Both the position numbers and the translations under genes were made by a program. A stretch of 64,000 bases of DNA, taken from assembly GCF_900107635.1 (NCBI RefSeq), contig NZ_FNRD01000002.1:62001-126000 (forward strand). The letters are read 5' to 3'. The DNA is from Flavobacterium gillisiae. GTDB lineage: Bacteria > Bacteroidota > Bacteroidia > Flavobacteriales > Flavobacteriaceae. Position 1 is the first letter of the stretch, and every line of letters starts with the position of its first letter. The notes under the pieces are model-generated. The model searched no databases, was not told the origin of the DNA, and saw only the letters and a program-made list of their open reading frames with translations. Of this stretch, positions 18,108 through 27,519 are shown piece after piece.

Positions 18108-18650
18108 ATGAGAAAAAACAACTATATGACTGTTTCAAAGCAAGTTTTGATTGTCATAATCGCATTAATTTCAAATGTTTTGTCGGCACAGCATCAAACA
18201 ATTACATCAAAATCAAGTAGTGATTTTTGGAAAAACGTACAATTTGGAGGTGGAATTGGTTTAGGTTTTGGTTCCGGCTACACTAACATCTCTTTGGCTC
18301 CAAGTGCCATTTACAATTTCAATGAGTACGTGGCTTTAGGTCTTGGCGCACAATATACCTATGCAAAGCAGCAAAATTATTATGCTTCTCATTTATATGG
18401 CGGTAGCATTATAGGACTATTTAATCCATTACCACAAGTCCAACTTTCTGCTGAATTAGAGGAACTGCGTGTAAACATCAATTTAGATGGATCAAATAGC
18501 AATTCTCAAGACTATTGGAATACGGGTTTATTTTTAGGAGCGGGATACCGCAGTGGAAATGTGACAATGGGCGCCCGCTATAACGTGCTAAACGACAACA
18601 ATAATATATACGGCAGCGCTTTCATGCCGTTTGTAAGGGTATATTTTTAA
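18108..18650 (+). CDS. Small outer-membrane beta-barrel protein
   Basis: The 180-residue protein has a signal peptide (about 1-27, ending NVLSAQ) and a glycine-rich body of alternating strands (FGGGIGLGFGSGYTNISLAP, ALGLGAQYTY, GLFLGAGYRSGN), finishing in an aromatic strand (FMPFVRVYF). This is characteristic of a small outer-membrane barrel. Homologues beside sucA are sometimes named alpha-ketoglutarate decarboxylase, as far as I recall, but nothing here supports an enzymatic role. It is divergent from sucA. Function unknown. Confidence 0.7.
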   Translation: MRKNNYMTVSKQVLIVIIALISNVLSAQHQTITSKSSSDFWKNVQFGGGIGLGFGSGYTNISLAPSAIYNFNEYVALGLGAQYTYAKQQNYYASHLYGGSIIGLFNPLPQVQLSAELEELRVNINLDGSNSNSQDYWNTGLFLGAGYRSGNVTMGARYNVLNDNNNIYGSAFMPFVRVYF

Positions 18651-18702
18651 GAAAGACAACAGCATAAATAGCCGAAGTTAGTCCCAGACAATCTCAAAAA
18701 AT

Positions 18703-19056
18703 CTAACGATATTTATTCCTGAACCAAACTTTTTGCCATTCTCTTTTTAGGATTAGAAAAGAGACTTGCTCCGCTAATACAACTAAATCTGAACCATCCA
18801 TTTTTTTGACTTCATCTTCAGAGACGTCGATTATATATAGTAGATTAAGGTACTCTGCAAATTTATATTGGATCAACCTATAAATTTTTTCATGCAGCTG
18901 AATTTTCAATTCATTGGGAGAAATACTCATTGGAAAATCTATTCCTTCATTTGCAAGATTAAAATCCTTATTAATCTGTTCAATTAATTTAAGATATAAG
19001 GTTTCATTTTCTGCTTCAGCTAGTAATAAATCCGAGTTTTTTGGAGCTATAAACAT
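18703..19056 (-). CDS. Conserved hypothetical protein, 117 residues
   Basis: I do not recognise a domain. The protein is soluble, mainly helical and acidic in the N-terminal half (LLLAEAENETLYLKLIEQIN) with a basic C-terminus (REWQKVWFRNKYR). It lies 124 bp downstream of the polyprenyl synthetase gene on the same strand, and may be co-transcribed with it. The spacer between them contains a short imperfect repeat. Confidence 0.65.
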   Translation of the reverse strand: MFIAPKNSDLLLAEAENETLYLKLIEQINKDFNLANEGIDFPMSISPNELKIQLHEKIYRLIQYKFAEYLNLLYIIDVSEDEVKKMDGSDLVVLAEQVSFLILKREWQKVWFRNKYR

Positions 19057-19179
19057 ATTGTATGATTTTCTATGGCAATTTCAATGGTAAAAGGTTAATT
19101 TTAAGGGGAAACAGTATTAATTGGCATTGAGTTTTGTTATTGCTATTGTCATTATTACTTTTATTACTATTGTCATTGC

Positions 19180-20154
19180 TTATACTTTTCGGCCCATTAA
19201 ATTTTCACCAAAAGCACGCAAAACCTTTTTTTTAGCATCTTCGATATTCATTTTTTCTAAGGTTTCAAAAGCCTTGAAGGTATACTCTTGTATTGCTTCT
19301 TGAGTCGCTTTTGACGCACCTGAATTATTGAAAATTTCTTTTACAGACTCAATCTTAGCTACATTATCTTCAAGTTGCATCGAAAATAAATCTAATAATT
19401 GAGACGCTTCTTCTTTGGCAGAAAATGCGATTGCCTTTAAATATAAGTACGTTTTTTTGTTTTCAATAATATCACCGCCTACTTGCTTTCCAAAGGTTTT
19501 AGGATCACCAAAAGCATCAAGATAATCATCTTGCAATTGAAAAGCCAAACCTAAGTTTAACCCAAACTCATAAATCAAGTTAGCATTTTCCTCAGATGTT
19601 TCCGCCACTATTGCTCCCATTTTCATGGCCGCAGCAACAAGAACTGCAGTTTTATACTCAATCATTTTTAGGTATTCCGCAATGGTAACATCAACTCGGG
19701 TTTCAAAATCAACATCCCATTGTTGCCCTTCGCAAACTTCAAGTGCTGTTTTGCTAAATAATTTTGCCAATTGCATAAAAACCACTGGTTCATATTGCTC
19801 AAAATACTGGTAGGCTAAAATAAGCATTGCATCACCAGATAAAATTCCCGTATTAATATCCCATTTTTCATGAACTGTGGTATTCCCACGTCGCAAAGGC
19901 GCGTCATCCATAATATCATCATGAACTAATGAGAAATTATGAAAAACCTCAACTGCCATCGCAGCTGGAAGTGCTTTTTTATAATCTCCGTTAAAAACCT
20001 CAGTAGTCATTAATGTCAAAACTGGACGAATTCGCTTTCCCCCTAACCCCAATATATAAGCAATGGGCTCATAAAGATTTTCAGGTTCTTTAGTAATAGT
20101 CTGCTTTTCTAAGTAGGTAATGAAAAAATCCTGGAACTGGTCAATGGCATGCAT
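19180..20154 (-). CDS. Polyprenyl diphosphate synthase
   Basis: This 324-residue trans-prenyltransferase condenses isopentenyl diphosphate with an allylic diphosphate. Both aspartate-rich motifs are present: DDIMDD at 79-84 followed by LRRG, and QDDYLDAFGD near 208. GGKRIRP near 39 binds isopentenyl diphosphate. The product length (farnesyl, geranylgeranyl or a longer menaquinone side chain) cannot be fixed from the sequence. It acts in the cytoplasm and would feed quinone or carotenoid synthesis. Confidence 0.92.
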   Translation of the reverse strand: MHAIDQFQDFFITYLEKQTITKEPENLYEPIAYILGLGGKRIRPVLTLMTTEVFNGDYKKALPAAMAVEVFHNFSLVHDDIMDDAPLRRGNTTVHEKWDINTGILSGDAMLILAYQYFEQYEPVVFMQLAKLFSKTALEVCEGQQWDVDFETRVDVTIAEYLKMIEYKTAVLVAAAMKMGAIVAETSEENANLIYEFGLNLGLAFQLQDDYLDAFGDPKTFGKQVGGDIIENKKTYLYLKAIAFSAKEEASQLLDLFSMQLEDNVAKIESVKEIFNNSGASKATQEAIQEYTFKAFETLEKMNIEDAKKKVLRAFGENLMGRKV

Positions 20155-20240
20155 AAAGCTAATTTTTTGGGCTAATTTACAGCATTCATCCTTGATTACA
20201 AACTCCGTTTTTAAATACGATGTAAAATAAATAAAAATAC

Positions 20241-20283
20241 TTTGGAAACTATTTTGGTATCCAAAGTTTCCGTATTACATTTG
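20241..20283 (+). promoter_or_regulatory. Promoter and TetR-type operator of yceI
   Basis: A -33 TTTG (20253-20256), 19 bp, then the -7 element TACATTTG (20276-20283) match the Bacteroidota promoter consensus. An inverted repeat, GGAAACT (20244-20250) and AGTTTCC (20265-20271), spans the spacer, where a bound repressor would block the polymerase. Almost the same module lies before the tetR gene at 20891-20932. Confidence 0.82.
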
Positions 20284-20317
20284 CACTCGAAATTTAACTT
20301 ATTGTAATTTATAAAAC

Positions 20318-20860
20318 ATGAATGCAACTCTTCCTCTTACAACAACAAAATGGACTATAGATTCTAATCAATCTGACGTCCTAATCAAAGCAAGACATGC
20401 GACAATCGCGTACATAGCTGGGTCTCTAAATAAATTTAATGGCTATTTAGACATTCATGAGGATGAAATAGAGGATGCTTCGGTTGAATTTCAATTAGAT
20501 GTTAAAAACAAAGACACTAACATCGATCATATTGACACTGATTTAATTCTAAACGATTATTTAGACATTGATACATTTCCTACTATTAATTTTAAATCAA
20601 CCTCTTTTCAAAAAATAAGTAAAAACATCAATTTCTTAAAAGGGAATCTGACTGTCCAAAACATTACAAAGGTAGTTGAACTTGATGCTGAATTAATTGG
20701 CATAACCACTTATGAGGGAAGAAGAAAAGCATTATTTGAAATTACTGGACAAATAAACCGCAAAGATTTTGGGCTCACAACAAACTCTTATCATCACGCC
20801 GCTGGAATTTCTTTAGGTCAAGACATCAAATTAATTGCCAACCTAGAGTTCACTGTTTAA
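20318..20860 (+). CDS. YceI family protein
   Basis: YceI proteins form a lipocalin-like barrel that binds an isoprenoid or other amphiphile. This 180-residue member shows the family pattern: WTIDSNQSDV near the start, ITGQINRKDFGLT near 141-153, and a final strand IKLIANLEFTV. It lacks a signal peptide, so it is probably cytoplasmic, unlike E. coli YceI. It has the same operator-promoter module as the tetR-efflux operon just downstream, so it is likely controlled by that repressor. Confidence 0.88.
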   Translation: MNATLPLTTTKWTIDSNQSDVLIKARHATIAYIAGSLNKFNGYLDIHEDEIEDASVEFQLDVKNKDTNIDHIDTDLILNDYLDIDTFPTINFKSTSFQKISKNINFLKGNLTVQNITKVVELDAELIGITTYEGRRKALFEITGQINRKDFGLTTNSYHHAAGISLGQDIKLIANLEFTV

Positions 20861-20890
20861 ACCCTGCAATGTTAATCTTATGTAAAAACT

Positions 20891-20932
20891 TTGGAAACTA
20901 TTTTGGTGCTCAAAGTTTCCGCGTTACTTTTG
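20891..20932 (+). promoter_or_regulatory. Promoter and TetR-type operator of the efflux operon
   Basis: TTTG (20902-20905), a 19-bp spacer and TACTTTTG (20925-20932) form the promoter. GGAAACT (20893-20899) and AGTTTCC (20914-20920) form the inverted repeat. Spacing and sequence match the yceI module almost exactly. Its position before tetR suggests autoregulation. Confidence 0.82.
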
Positions 20933-21005
20933 CACTCGAATTATACTACAATCCGTTACTAGATTGGAAATAAATTAACAGAACTGATCAAAGTCAAAAC
21001 AAATA

Positions 21006-21605
21006 ATGAAAGAGAAAATAATTAGCAAAGCAAGTGAGATGTTTTTAAAACTAGGTTTTAAGAGCATCACGATGGATGATATTGCCGGTGAAATGTGTAT
21101 TTCTAAAAAAACGATTTACAAATATTTTTGCAATAAAGAATTATTAGTTGAAGAGACCACAACGCTATTGCATAAAGAAATCCACGAAACCATTGACACT
21201 ATTATTCAGATGAATTATAATGCCATTGAAGAAAACTTTAAGATACGAAAAATGTTTAGCGAAATGTTTAAATCATCTGCTGATACTTCTCCTGTATATC
21301 AATTAAAAAAACATTATCCAGAAATATACGCTAAAGTAATGCTTAAAGAAATTAACGAATGTTCCATGTGGTTCAAACAAAATATTCAAAAAGGTATTAC
21401 AAGCGGTTTATATAGAGCAGATTTAGATGTAGACACTTATGTTAAGTTTTACTACACCTTAATATTTAACATCAATGAAAATACCAGTTCAGAAAAAATT
21501 GCTCAAAAACTAGAATTGGAAGCATTAGAATACCATACTAGAGCTATGGCGACTCTTACTGGAATAACAGAACTTGAAAATCAATTACTAAACCCTACGA
21601 TATAA
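21006..21605 (+). CDS. TetR/AcrR family transcriptional regulator
   Basis: The N-terminal helix-turn-helix (about 10-50, ITMDDIAGEMCISKKTIYKY) is a textbook TetR DNA-binding domain. The remaining 150 residues form the ligand-sensing and dimer part. As first gene of a TetR-TolC-adaptor-pump operon it probably represses that operon until a pump substrate binds. Its stop overlaps the tolC start by one base (TAATG), coupling translation. The twin operators before it and before yceI are its probable targets. Confidence 0.92.
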   Translation: MKEKIISKASEMFLKLGFKSITMDDIAGEMCISKKTIYKYFCNKELLVEETTTLLHKEIHETIDTIIQMNYNAIEENFKIRKMFSEMFKSSADTSPVYQLKKHYPEIYAKVMLKEINECSMWFKQNIQKGITSGLYRADLDVDTYVKFYYTLIFNINENTSSEKIAQKLELEALEYHTRAMATLTGITELENQLLNPTI

Positions 21606-22948
21606 TGAAAAGATTAATTTTAATAACATTCCTAACATTTGCCTATATGGCAAATGCACAAGAAGTAAAGACACTTACTTTAAAGGACGCTATCTCTTAT
21701 GCTTTAGAAAACAAAGCCGATGCTAAAAAAGCAAAACTTAAAGTAGAAAACAGCGAATACCAAATTCAGGAAGTTCGTGCGGGAGCGCTACCGAAAATTT
21801 CTGCTAACGGATCGTTAACTTACAATCCTATTTTACAAACTACTTTTCTAGACGCAGGATCTTTTGGCGGAGAACCAGGAACTACCATTCAGGCTACTTT
21901 TGGTCAAAAATGGATTTCTACCGCTGGTCTTTCCTTGACTCAAAATCTTTATGACCAATCTGTATTTGTAGGATTAAAAGCAGCTAAGACAACGAGAGAG
22001 TTTTATCAAATAAATGAACAACTTACTGAAGAACAAGTAATAGAAAGAGTGGCTAACAATTACTATGCAGTATACGTTCAAAGACAAAATTTAATCGTCT
22101 TAGATAGTACCTACAACAATACTACAAAAGTTAAAAACATTATCAAAGGACAATATGATAACGGATTAGCTAAAAAAATTGATTTAGATAGAATTTTAGT
22201 TAAAATATCTAATATCAATACACAACGTCAACAAGTTTTAAATGCTGTTCAACTGCAAGAAAATGCTTTAAAATTTTATATGGGAATGCCTATTGCAACG
22301 CTAATCGAAATCCCCCAAGCTGAATTTGAAGTAACGCCACAAGCATTTGCCGAAGCGCCAAATACAGAGACAAGAACGGAGTATTTGTTAATGAAAAAAC
22401 AAGAACAATTATTAGAATTTCAGAAACAATCTGTGATGGCAGGATACTATCCTTCACTATCGTTGACTGCTGGATACAATTATATAGGTCAGGGTCCAAA
22501 AATGCCTTGGGGAGCAAAGCCATCTGATGGTGTATATTGGTCTGATTTCTCCTCTGTAGGATTAAATCTAAAAGTGCCTATTTTTTCAGGTTTTGAAACA
22601 CGATCAAAAGTTAGAAAAGCAGATGTTGAATTGCGTTCTATTAAGGAAGACCTAGTTGACACTAAGCTTTCTCTTGATTTGGCTTTCGCCAATGCTAAAA
22701 CTCAAATTGACAACAGCATGATTACCATCACAAATCAAAAAAGTAACGCACAACTTGCACAAGAAGTGTTAAGCAATACTAAAAATAACTATATCCAAGG
22801 GCTAACTTCTTTGACTGATTTATTAGATGCTGAAAATGCATTTACTGAAGCGCAAAACAATTATACCGCTGCGGTATTAGACTATAAATTAGCAGAAATT
22901 CAATTAATCAAATCAAAAGGCGAACTTAAAACACTTATAAATAACTAA
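21605..22948 (+). CDS. TolC family outer-membrane efflux protein
   Basis: The 447-residue protein carries a signal peptide (MKRLILITFLTFAYMANA) followed by two repeats of long helices and strands, typical of the TolC trimeric exit duct (LTLKDAISYALENKADAKKAK near the start, LDLAFANAKTQIDNS in the second repeat). It would form the outer-membrane channel of the tripartite pump encoded by the next two genes. It starts on the last base of the tetR stop codon. Confidence 0.92.
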   Translation: MKRLILITFLTFAYMANAQEVKTLTLKDAISYALENKADAKKAKLKVENSEYQIQEVRAGALPKISANGSLTYNPILQTTFLDAGSFGGEPGTTIQATFGQKWISTAGLSLTQNLYDQSVFVGLKAAKTTREFYQINEQLTEEQVIERVANNYYAVYVQRQNLIVLDSTYNNTTKVKNIIKGQYDNGLAKKIDLDRILVKISNINTQRQQVLNAVQLQENALKFYMGMPIATLIEIPQAEFEVTPQAFAEAPNTETRTEYLLMKKQEQLLEFQKQSVMAGYYPSLSLTAGYNYIGQGPKMPWGAKPSDGVYWSDFSSVGLNLKVPIFSGFETRSKVRKADVELRSIKEDLVDTKLSLDLAFANAKTQIDNSMITITNQKSNAQLAQEVLSNTKNNYIQGLTSLTDLLDAENAFTEAQNNYTAAVLDYKLAEIQLIKSKGELKTLINN

Positions 22949-22949
22949 C

Positions 22950-24014
22950 ATGAAAAAGAATATTACAATAGTACTGGCAATTGTTACTGTCTTAGCAGTA
23001 ATAGGTTATGTTTTAACAAAAAACAAAGAAGAAAACAAAGCTAAAACAGATATCGTTGCTCAAAATAATGCAGCAGTATCCGTTAAAACAACACAAGTAA
23101 AAACAGAAGCCATTTCTTTAGACTTTATGGCTAATGGTAACTTTGAACCAATACAAGAATTAACTTTTTCTGCAGAAAAATCTGGAAAAGTAATTAGTGT
23201 TTTAGTTAAAGAAGGTGATTATGTGAACGTTGGACAGACATTAGTAATCGTAAGAAGTGACGTTATAAATGTTAATGCACAAACCGCTAAAGCATCTTAT
23301 GACAATGCTAAAGCTGATTACGCTAGATATGAAAATGCTTTTAAAACAGGTGGTGTTACAAAACAACAATTAGACCAAGCAAAATTAGCATTGACTAATG
23401 CTGGAGCTAATTTAAAACAAGCTAATATTAATGTAGGTGACACTAGACTAAAAGCACCTATTAAAGGATTCATTAATAAAAAATACATTGAACCAGGTTC
23501 TATATTGACTGGAATGCCAGCTAGCGCAATGTTTGACATTGTGAATGTTTCTAAACTTAAATTAAAAGTTACTGTTAATGAAACTCAGGTAGCTAGTTTA
23601 AAAACAGGAAGCCCTGTTACTGTATCTGCAAGTGTTTTTCCAGATAAAGTATTTACTGGTAAAATCATTTTCATCGCCGCAAAAGCAGACGAAAGCTTAA
23701 ATTTTGCTGTTGAAATTGAAATAGCAAACAATACAGACAGCAACCTAAAAGCAGGAATGTACGGTACCGCTAACTTTGGATCTAAACAAACCCAAGAATT
23801 AAAAGTAGTTCCCAGAAATGCTTTTGTAGGAAGCGTGAATAGCAATCAAGTATTTGTTGTTGAAAATGGAAAAGCTAAACTGAAAAAAGTAGTTGCTGGA
23901 AGAATTTTAGGTGAACAAGTAGAGATAGTAGACGGTTTATCTGATGGAGAGGCTGTAATTACTACAGGACAAATCAACTTACAAGACGGTAGCCTAGTAG
24001 AAATTATCAAGTAG
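22950..24014 (+). CDS. RND efflux periplasmic adaptor subunit
   Basis: This 354-residue membrane-fusion protein has an N-terminal membrane anchor or signal (about 4-22), a lipoyl-like half (GKVISVLVKEGDYVNVGQTL near 75-95), a short helical hairpin (about 105-155), a beta-barrel domain and a C-terminal membrane-proximal domain (VVAGRILGEQVEIVDGL). It bridges the RND pump and the TolC channel. It starts immediately after the tolC gene, consistent with one operon. Confidence 0.92.
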   Translation: MKKNITIVLAIVTVLAVIGYVLTKNKEENKAKTDIVAQNNAAVSVKTTQVKTEAISLDFMANGNFEPIQELTFSAEKSGKVISVLVKEGDYVNVGQTLVIVRSDVINVNAQTAKASYDNAKADYARYENAFKTGGVTKQQLDQAKLALTNAGANLKQANINVGDTRLKAPIKGFINKKYIEPGSILTGMPASAMFDIVNVSKLKLKVTVNETQVASLKTGSPVTVSASVFPDKVFTGKIIFIAAKADESLNFAVEIEIANNTDSNLKAGMYGTANFGSKQTQELKVVPRNAFVGSVNSNQVFVVENGKAKLKKVVAGRILGEQVEIVDGLSDGEAVITTGQINLQDGSLVEIIK

Positions 24015-24077
24015 TTTTAGATTCAAGAACTATACTTAATTATTTACTATCCCTTAGGTCAAACTAAATAAAAACAT

Positions 24078-27000
24078 ATGAAATTAGCAGAAGTATCCAT
24101 AAAACGTCCGTCGTTAGTAATTGTATTATTTACAATTCTAATACTTGGTGGGCTATTCAGTTATAGCCAGCTAGGCTATGAATTGATTCCGAAATTCGAG
24201 CAGAATGTAATTACAATCTCGACTATTTATCCAGGAGCTTCTCCTAGTGAAATAGAAAATACCGTTACAAAAAAGATTGAAGACGGAATCGCCTCCTTAG
24301 AGAATATCAAAAAGATTGATTCTAAGTCTTACGAAAGTTTATCTATTGTATCGATTACATTGACATCAAATGCAAAAATTGATGTTTCGATGAATGATGC
24401 ACAACGAAAAATCAATCAATTAATTAGCGACTTACCAAATGATGCCGAAACGCCATCACTAACTAAATTCTCGTTAAGTGATTTACCAATTATGACTATT
24501 GGTGCAAACGGAAAAATGGACGAAGCCGAATTTTATGACTTAATTGATAAAAAAATCACCCCTGTATTATCTCGTGTTGAAGGTGTTGCTCAAGTAAACA
24601 TTATTGGAGGTCAAGAACGTGAAATTCAGGTCAACTTGGATGCTAATAAAATGCAAGGCTACAACCTTTCTATTCCTGCCGTTCAACAAACTATTTTAAC
24701 GTCAAACTTAGATTTCCCTACTGGAAATATCCAAACTCGTAATCAAAAAATATTAATTCGTTTAGCGGGTAAGTATAAAAGTGTTGACGAATTAAGAAAC
24801 TTAGTTGTTTCCTCTAAAGACGGAATCGAGATTCGTTTAAAAGATATTGCTGACGTACAAGATGCTCAAAAAATAGCTGAAAAAATCTCGCGTGTAGATC
24901 AAAAAAGCGCCATCATTTTACAAATAATCAAACAATCTGATGCAAATGCTGTTGCGGTAAGTGAAGAGCTAGTAAAAAGTATTAAAGCATTGGAAACTGA
25001 TTATAAGTCCAATGAATTAAAATTAGAAATTGCAAAAGACAGTACAGTTTACACCTTAGAAGCTGCAGACTCCGTATTACACGATTTATTAATTGCAGTT
25101 ATATTAGTAGCAATTGTAATGTTGTTTTTCTTGCACAGTATACGTAACTCATTAATTGTAATGGTTTCGATTCCCGCTTCCTTGATTGCTACTTTTATCG
25201 GAATTTATCTTTTAGGATACACTTTAAACTTAATGAGTTTATTAGGACTATCACTCGTAGTAGGTATTCTGGTCGATGATGCCATTGTGGTATTGGAAAA
25301 TATTTACAGGCATATGGAAATGGGTAAAAACCGTGTACGTGCCGCTTATGAAGGAACTGCCGAAATTGGTGGAACAGTAACTTCGATTACCTTAGTAATC
25401 GTGGTAGTATTTTTACCTATCGCAATGAGTTCAGGATTAGTATCTAATATTATTACGCAATTTTGTGTAACGGTAATTATATCTACATTATTCTCTCTTT
25501 TAGCGTCATTTACAATTATACCGTGGTTGTCTTCCCGTTATGGAAAGCTAGAACATATTGAAGGTAAAAACGCATTTGGAAGAGTTATTCTAGGATTCGA
25601 AAGCTACTTAACACGTTTCACAAACTGGGTTTCAGGATTGTTAACTTGGTGTTTAGATCATTACTTCAAAACTATTGCTGTGGTATTGGTTTTATTCTTT
25701 GGATCTACAATAGGATTACTTGGGGGAGGTTTCATTGGTGGAGAATTCTTTGCTGCTTCAGATAGTGGAGAGTTTTTAGTTCAAATTGAAATGCCAAAAG
25801 ATGCTTCACTAGAGCAAACGAATTTCATGACTCAAAAAGCAGAAGCTTTCTTAAAAAACGAAGAATATGTTCACAGTCAGATTACAACAGTAGGACAAAC
25901 TTCTGAAGGTTTTGGTGCTTCTCAAGCAACTGCTTACAAAGCAGAGATTGATGTGAAAATGATTGAGCAAAGCGAACGTAGCGATGGTGCATCAGTATAT
26001 GCTGCAAAAATCAAACGTAAACTAGAAAAAGTTTTAGTAGGTGCCAAAGTAAAAACAGTTCCCGTAGGTATTTTAGGAACTGCCGAAAACGCAACTTTGG
26101 GATTAATCGTAACTGGACCTTCTGTAGAAAGTGCAATGAAATTTGCTAAATTGGCTGAAGCCGAATTACGAACTATTCCAGGAACAACAGAGATTAAATT
26201 AACGGTTGAAGATGGAAATCCAGAAATCAACGTTCAAGTGGACCGTGATAAAATGTCTGCATTAGGTTTAACACTTCAAACTGTGGGTAAGACCATGCAA
26301 ACAGCATATAGTGGTAACACTGACGGAAAATTTAGAGCTGGTGAATATGAATATGATATCAACATTAAATACAATGCTTTTGATAGAAAAAGCATCACTG
26401 ATGTAGGTAATTTGATTTTCATAAATAACTTAGGTCAACAAATTAAGCTATCTCAGTTTGCTGCTATCACAGAAGGTTCTGGACCTAGTCAATTAGAGCG
26501 TAGAGATAAAACAGCATCGGTAACCGTACAAGGACAAAATGTTGGGGTTGCTTCTGGAACGATTGTAGCACAATGGCAAGAGAAACTTGACAAGCTTGAA
26601 AAACCTGTAGGTGTAAACTACATTTGGGGTGGGGATCAAGAAAACCAAAGTGAAGGTTTTGGTACTTTGGGAATTGCATTATTAGCTGCAATTGTTTTAG
26701 TATATCTAGTAATGGTTGGACTTTATGATAGTTTTGTTCATCCGTTTGTGGTACTGTTCTCAATTCCGCTTTCATTTATTGGAGCATTATTAGCATTAGC
26801 CTTAACAAACAACACTTTAAATATATTTACAATTTTGGGTATCATTATGTTAATTGGTCTGGTGTGTAAGAATGCCATCATGCTTGTTGATTATACAAAC
26901 CAAAGAAGAGCTGCTGGTGAAAGTATCAGAACAGCATTAATCCAAGCAAATCACGCTCGTTTACGTCCTATTTTAATGACGACTATTGCGATGGTTTTTG

Positions 27001-27254
27001 GAATGTTCCCAATTGCATTGGCTTCTGGAGCTGGAGCAGAATGGAAAAACGGTTTAGCATGGGTAATTATTGGAGGATTAATTAGTTCATTGTTCTTGAC
27101 TTTAGTTATTGTTCCTGTGATTTATGAAATCATGGAAAAATTAATTAGCAAGTTTAGTAAAGGGGACAAAGTAGATTATGAAGCTGAAATGGTTGCTGAT
27201 TACGATCATAAAGAATTAAGCGAAGATGGTTTTAATCCAGCACATACACTTTAA
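24078..27254 (+). CDS. RND efflux transporter permease (AcrB family)
   Basis: The 1058-residue inner-membrane pump has the classical RND layout. A first membrane helix (about 10-30) and large periplasmic loop are followed by helices 2-6 (about 330-490), a second helix and loop, and helices 8-12 (about 860-1030). The proton-relay region LVVGILVDDAIVVLENI on helix 4 has the two adjacent aspartates of HAE-type pumps. It would export hydrophobic compounds using the proton gradient. A strong terminator follows. Confidence 0.94.
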   Translation: MKLAEVSIKRPSLVIVLFTILILGGLFSYSQLGYELIPKFEQNVITISTIYPGASPSEIENTVTKKIEDGIASLENIKKIDSKSYESLSIVSITLTSNAKIDVSMNDAQRKINQLISDLPNDAETPSLTKFSLSDLPIMTIGANGKMDEAEFYDLIDKKITPVLSRVEGVAQVNIIGGQEREIQVNLDANKMQGYNLSIPAVQQTILTSNLDFPTGNIQTRNQKILIRLAGKYKSVDELRNLVVSSKDGIEIRLKDIADVQDAQKIAEKISRVDQKSAIILQIIKQSDANAVAVSEELVKSIKALETDYKSNELKLEIAKDSTVYTLEAADSVLHDLLIAVILVAIVMLFFLHSIRNSLIVMVSIPASLIATFIGIYLLGYTLNLMSLLGLSLVVGILVDDAIVVLENIYRHMEMGKNRVRAAYEGTAEIGGTVTSITLVIVVVFLPIAMSSGLVSNIITQFCVTVIISTLFSLLASFTIIPWLSSRYGKLEHIEGKNAFGRVILGFESYLTRFTNWVSGLLTWCLDHYFKTIAVVLVLFFGSTIGLLGGGFIGGEFFAASDSGEFLVQIEMPKDASLEQTNFMTQKAEAFLKNEEYVHSQITTVGQTSEGFGASQATAYKAEIDVKMIEQSERSDGASVYAAKIKRKLEKVLVGAKVKTVPVGILGTAENATLGLIVTGPSVESAMKFAKLAEAELRTIPGTTEIKLTVEDGNPEINVQVDRDKMSALGLTLQTVGKTMQTAYSGNTDGKFRAGEYEYDINIKYNAFDRKSITDVGNLIFINNLGQQIKLSQFAAITEGSGPSQLERRDKTASVTVQGQNVGVASGTIVAQWQEKLDKLEKPVGVNYIWGGDQENQSEGFGTLGIALLAAIVLVYLVMVGLYDSFVHPFVVLFSIPLSFIGALLALALTNNTLNIFTILGIIMLIGLVCKNAIMLVDYTNQRRAAGESIRTALIQANHARLRPILMTTIAMVFGMFPIALASGAGAEWKNGLAWVIIGGLISSLFLTLVIVPVIYEIMEKLISKFSKGDKVDYEAEMVADYDHKELSEDGFNPAHTL

Positions 27255-27274
27255 GTATACTTTTAAATAAATCT

Positions 27275-27310
27275 TAAAAGGCCTATTCATTAATTTGAAT
27301 AGGCCTTTTA
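27275..27310 (+). terminator. Terminator of the efflux operon
   Basis: The stem TAAAAGGCCTATTCA / TGAATAGGCCTTTTA (loop TTAATT) ends in a T run, 20 bp after the pump gene stop. Confidence 0.88.
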
Positions 27311-27465
27311 ATTTAATACCGATTGTATATTCAATTTAGTTCACTTGCATTGTACTGTTTTCATATTACATAGACATTACACAAGAATTCTTTGAACTAA
27401 AACATCTATTCGTTTGCTATAAAATAACCTCTTTAGTAGAAAGACAATCATGCTTCTCCTTAACT

Positions 27466-27500
27466 AAAAAAGGCTTCCGTAAATTACGGAAGCCTTTTTT
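27466..27500. terminator. Terminator of the YwqK-like gene
   Basis: The stem AAAAAAGGCTTCCGTAA / TTACGGAAGCCTTTTTT lies 20 bp past the minus-strand stop at 27520, with T runs on either strand. The 155 bp between this and the efflux terminator show nothing recognisable. Confidence 0.85.
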
Positions 27501-27519
27501 ATTCTTATGATTTTTTTAC

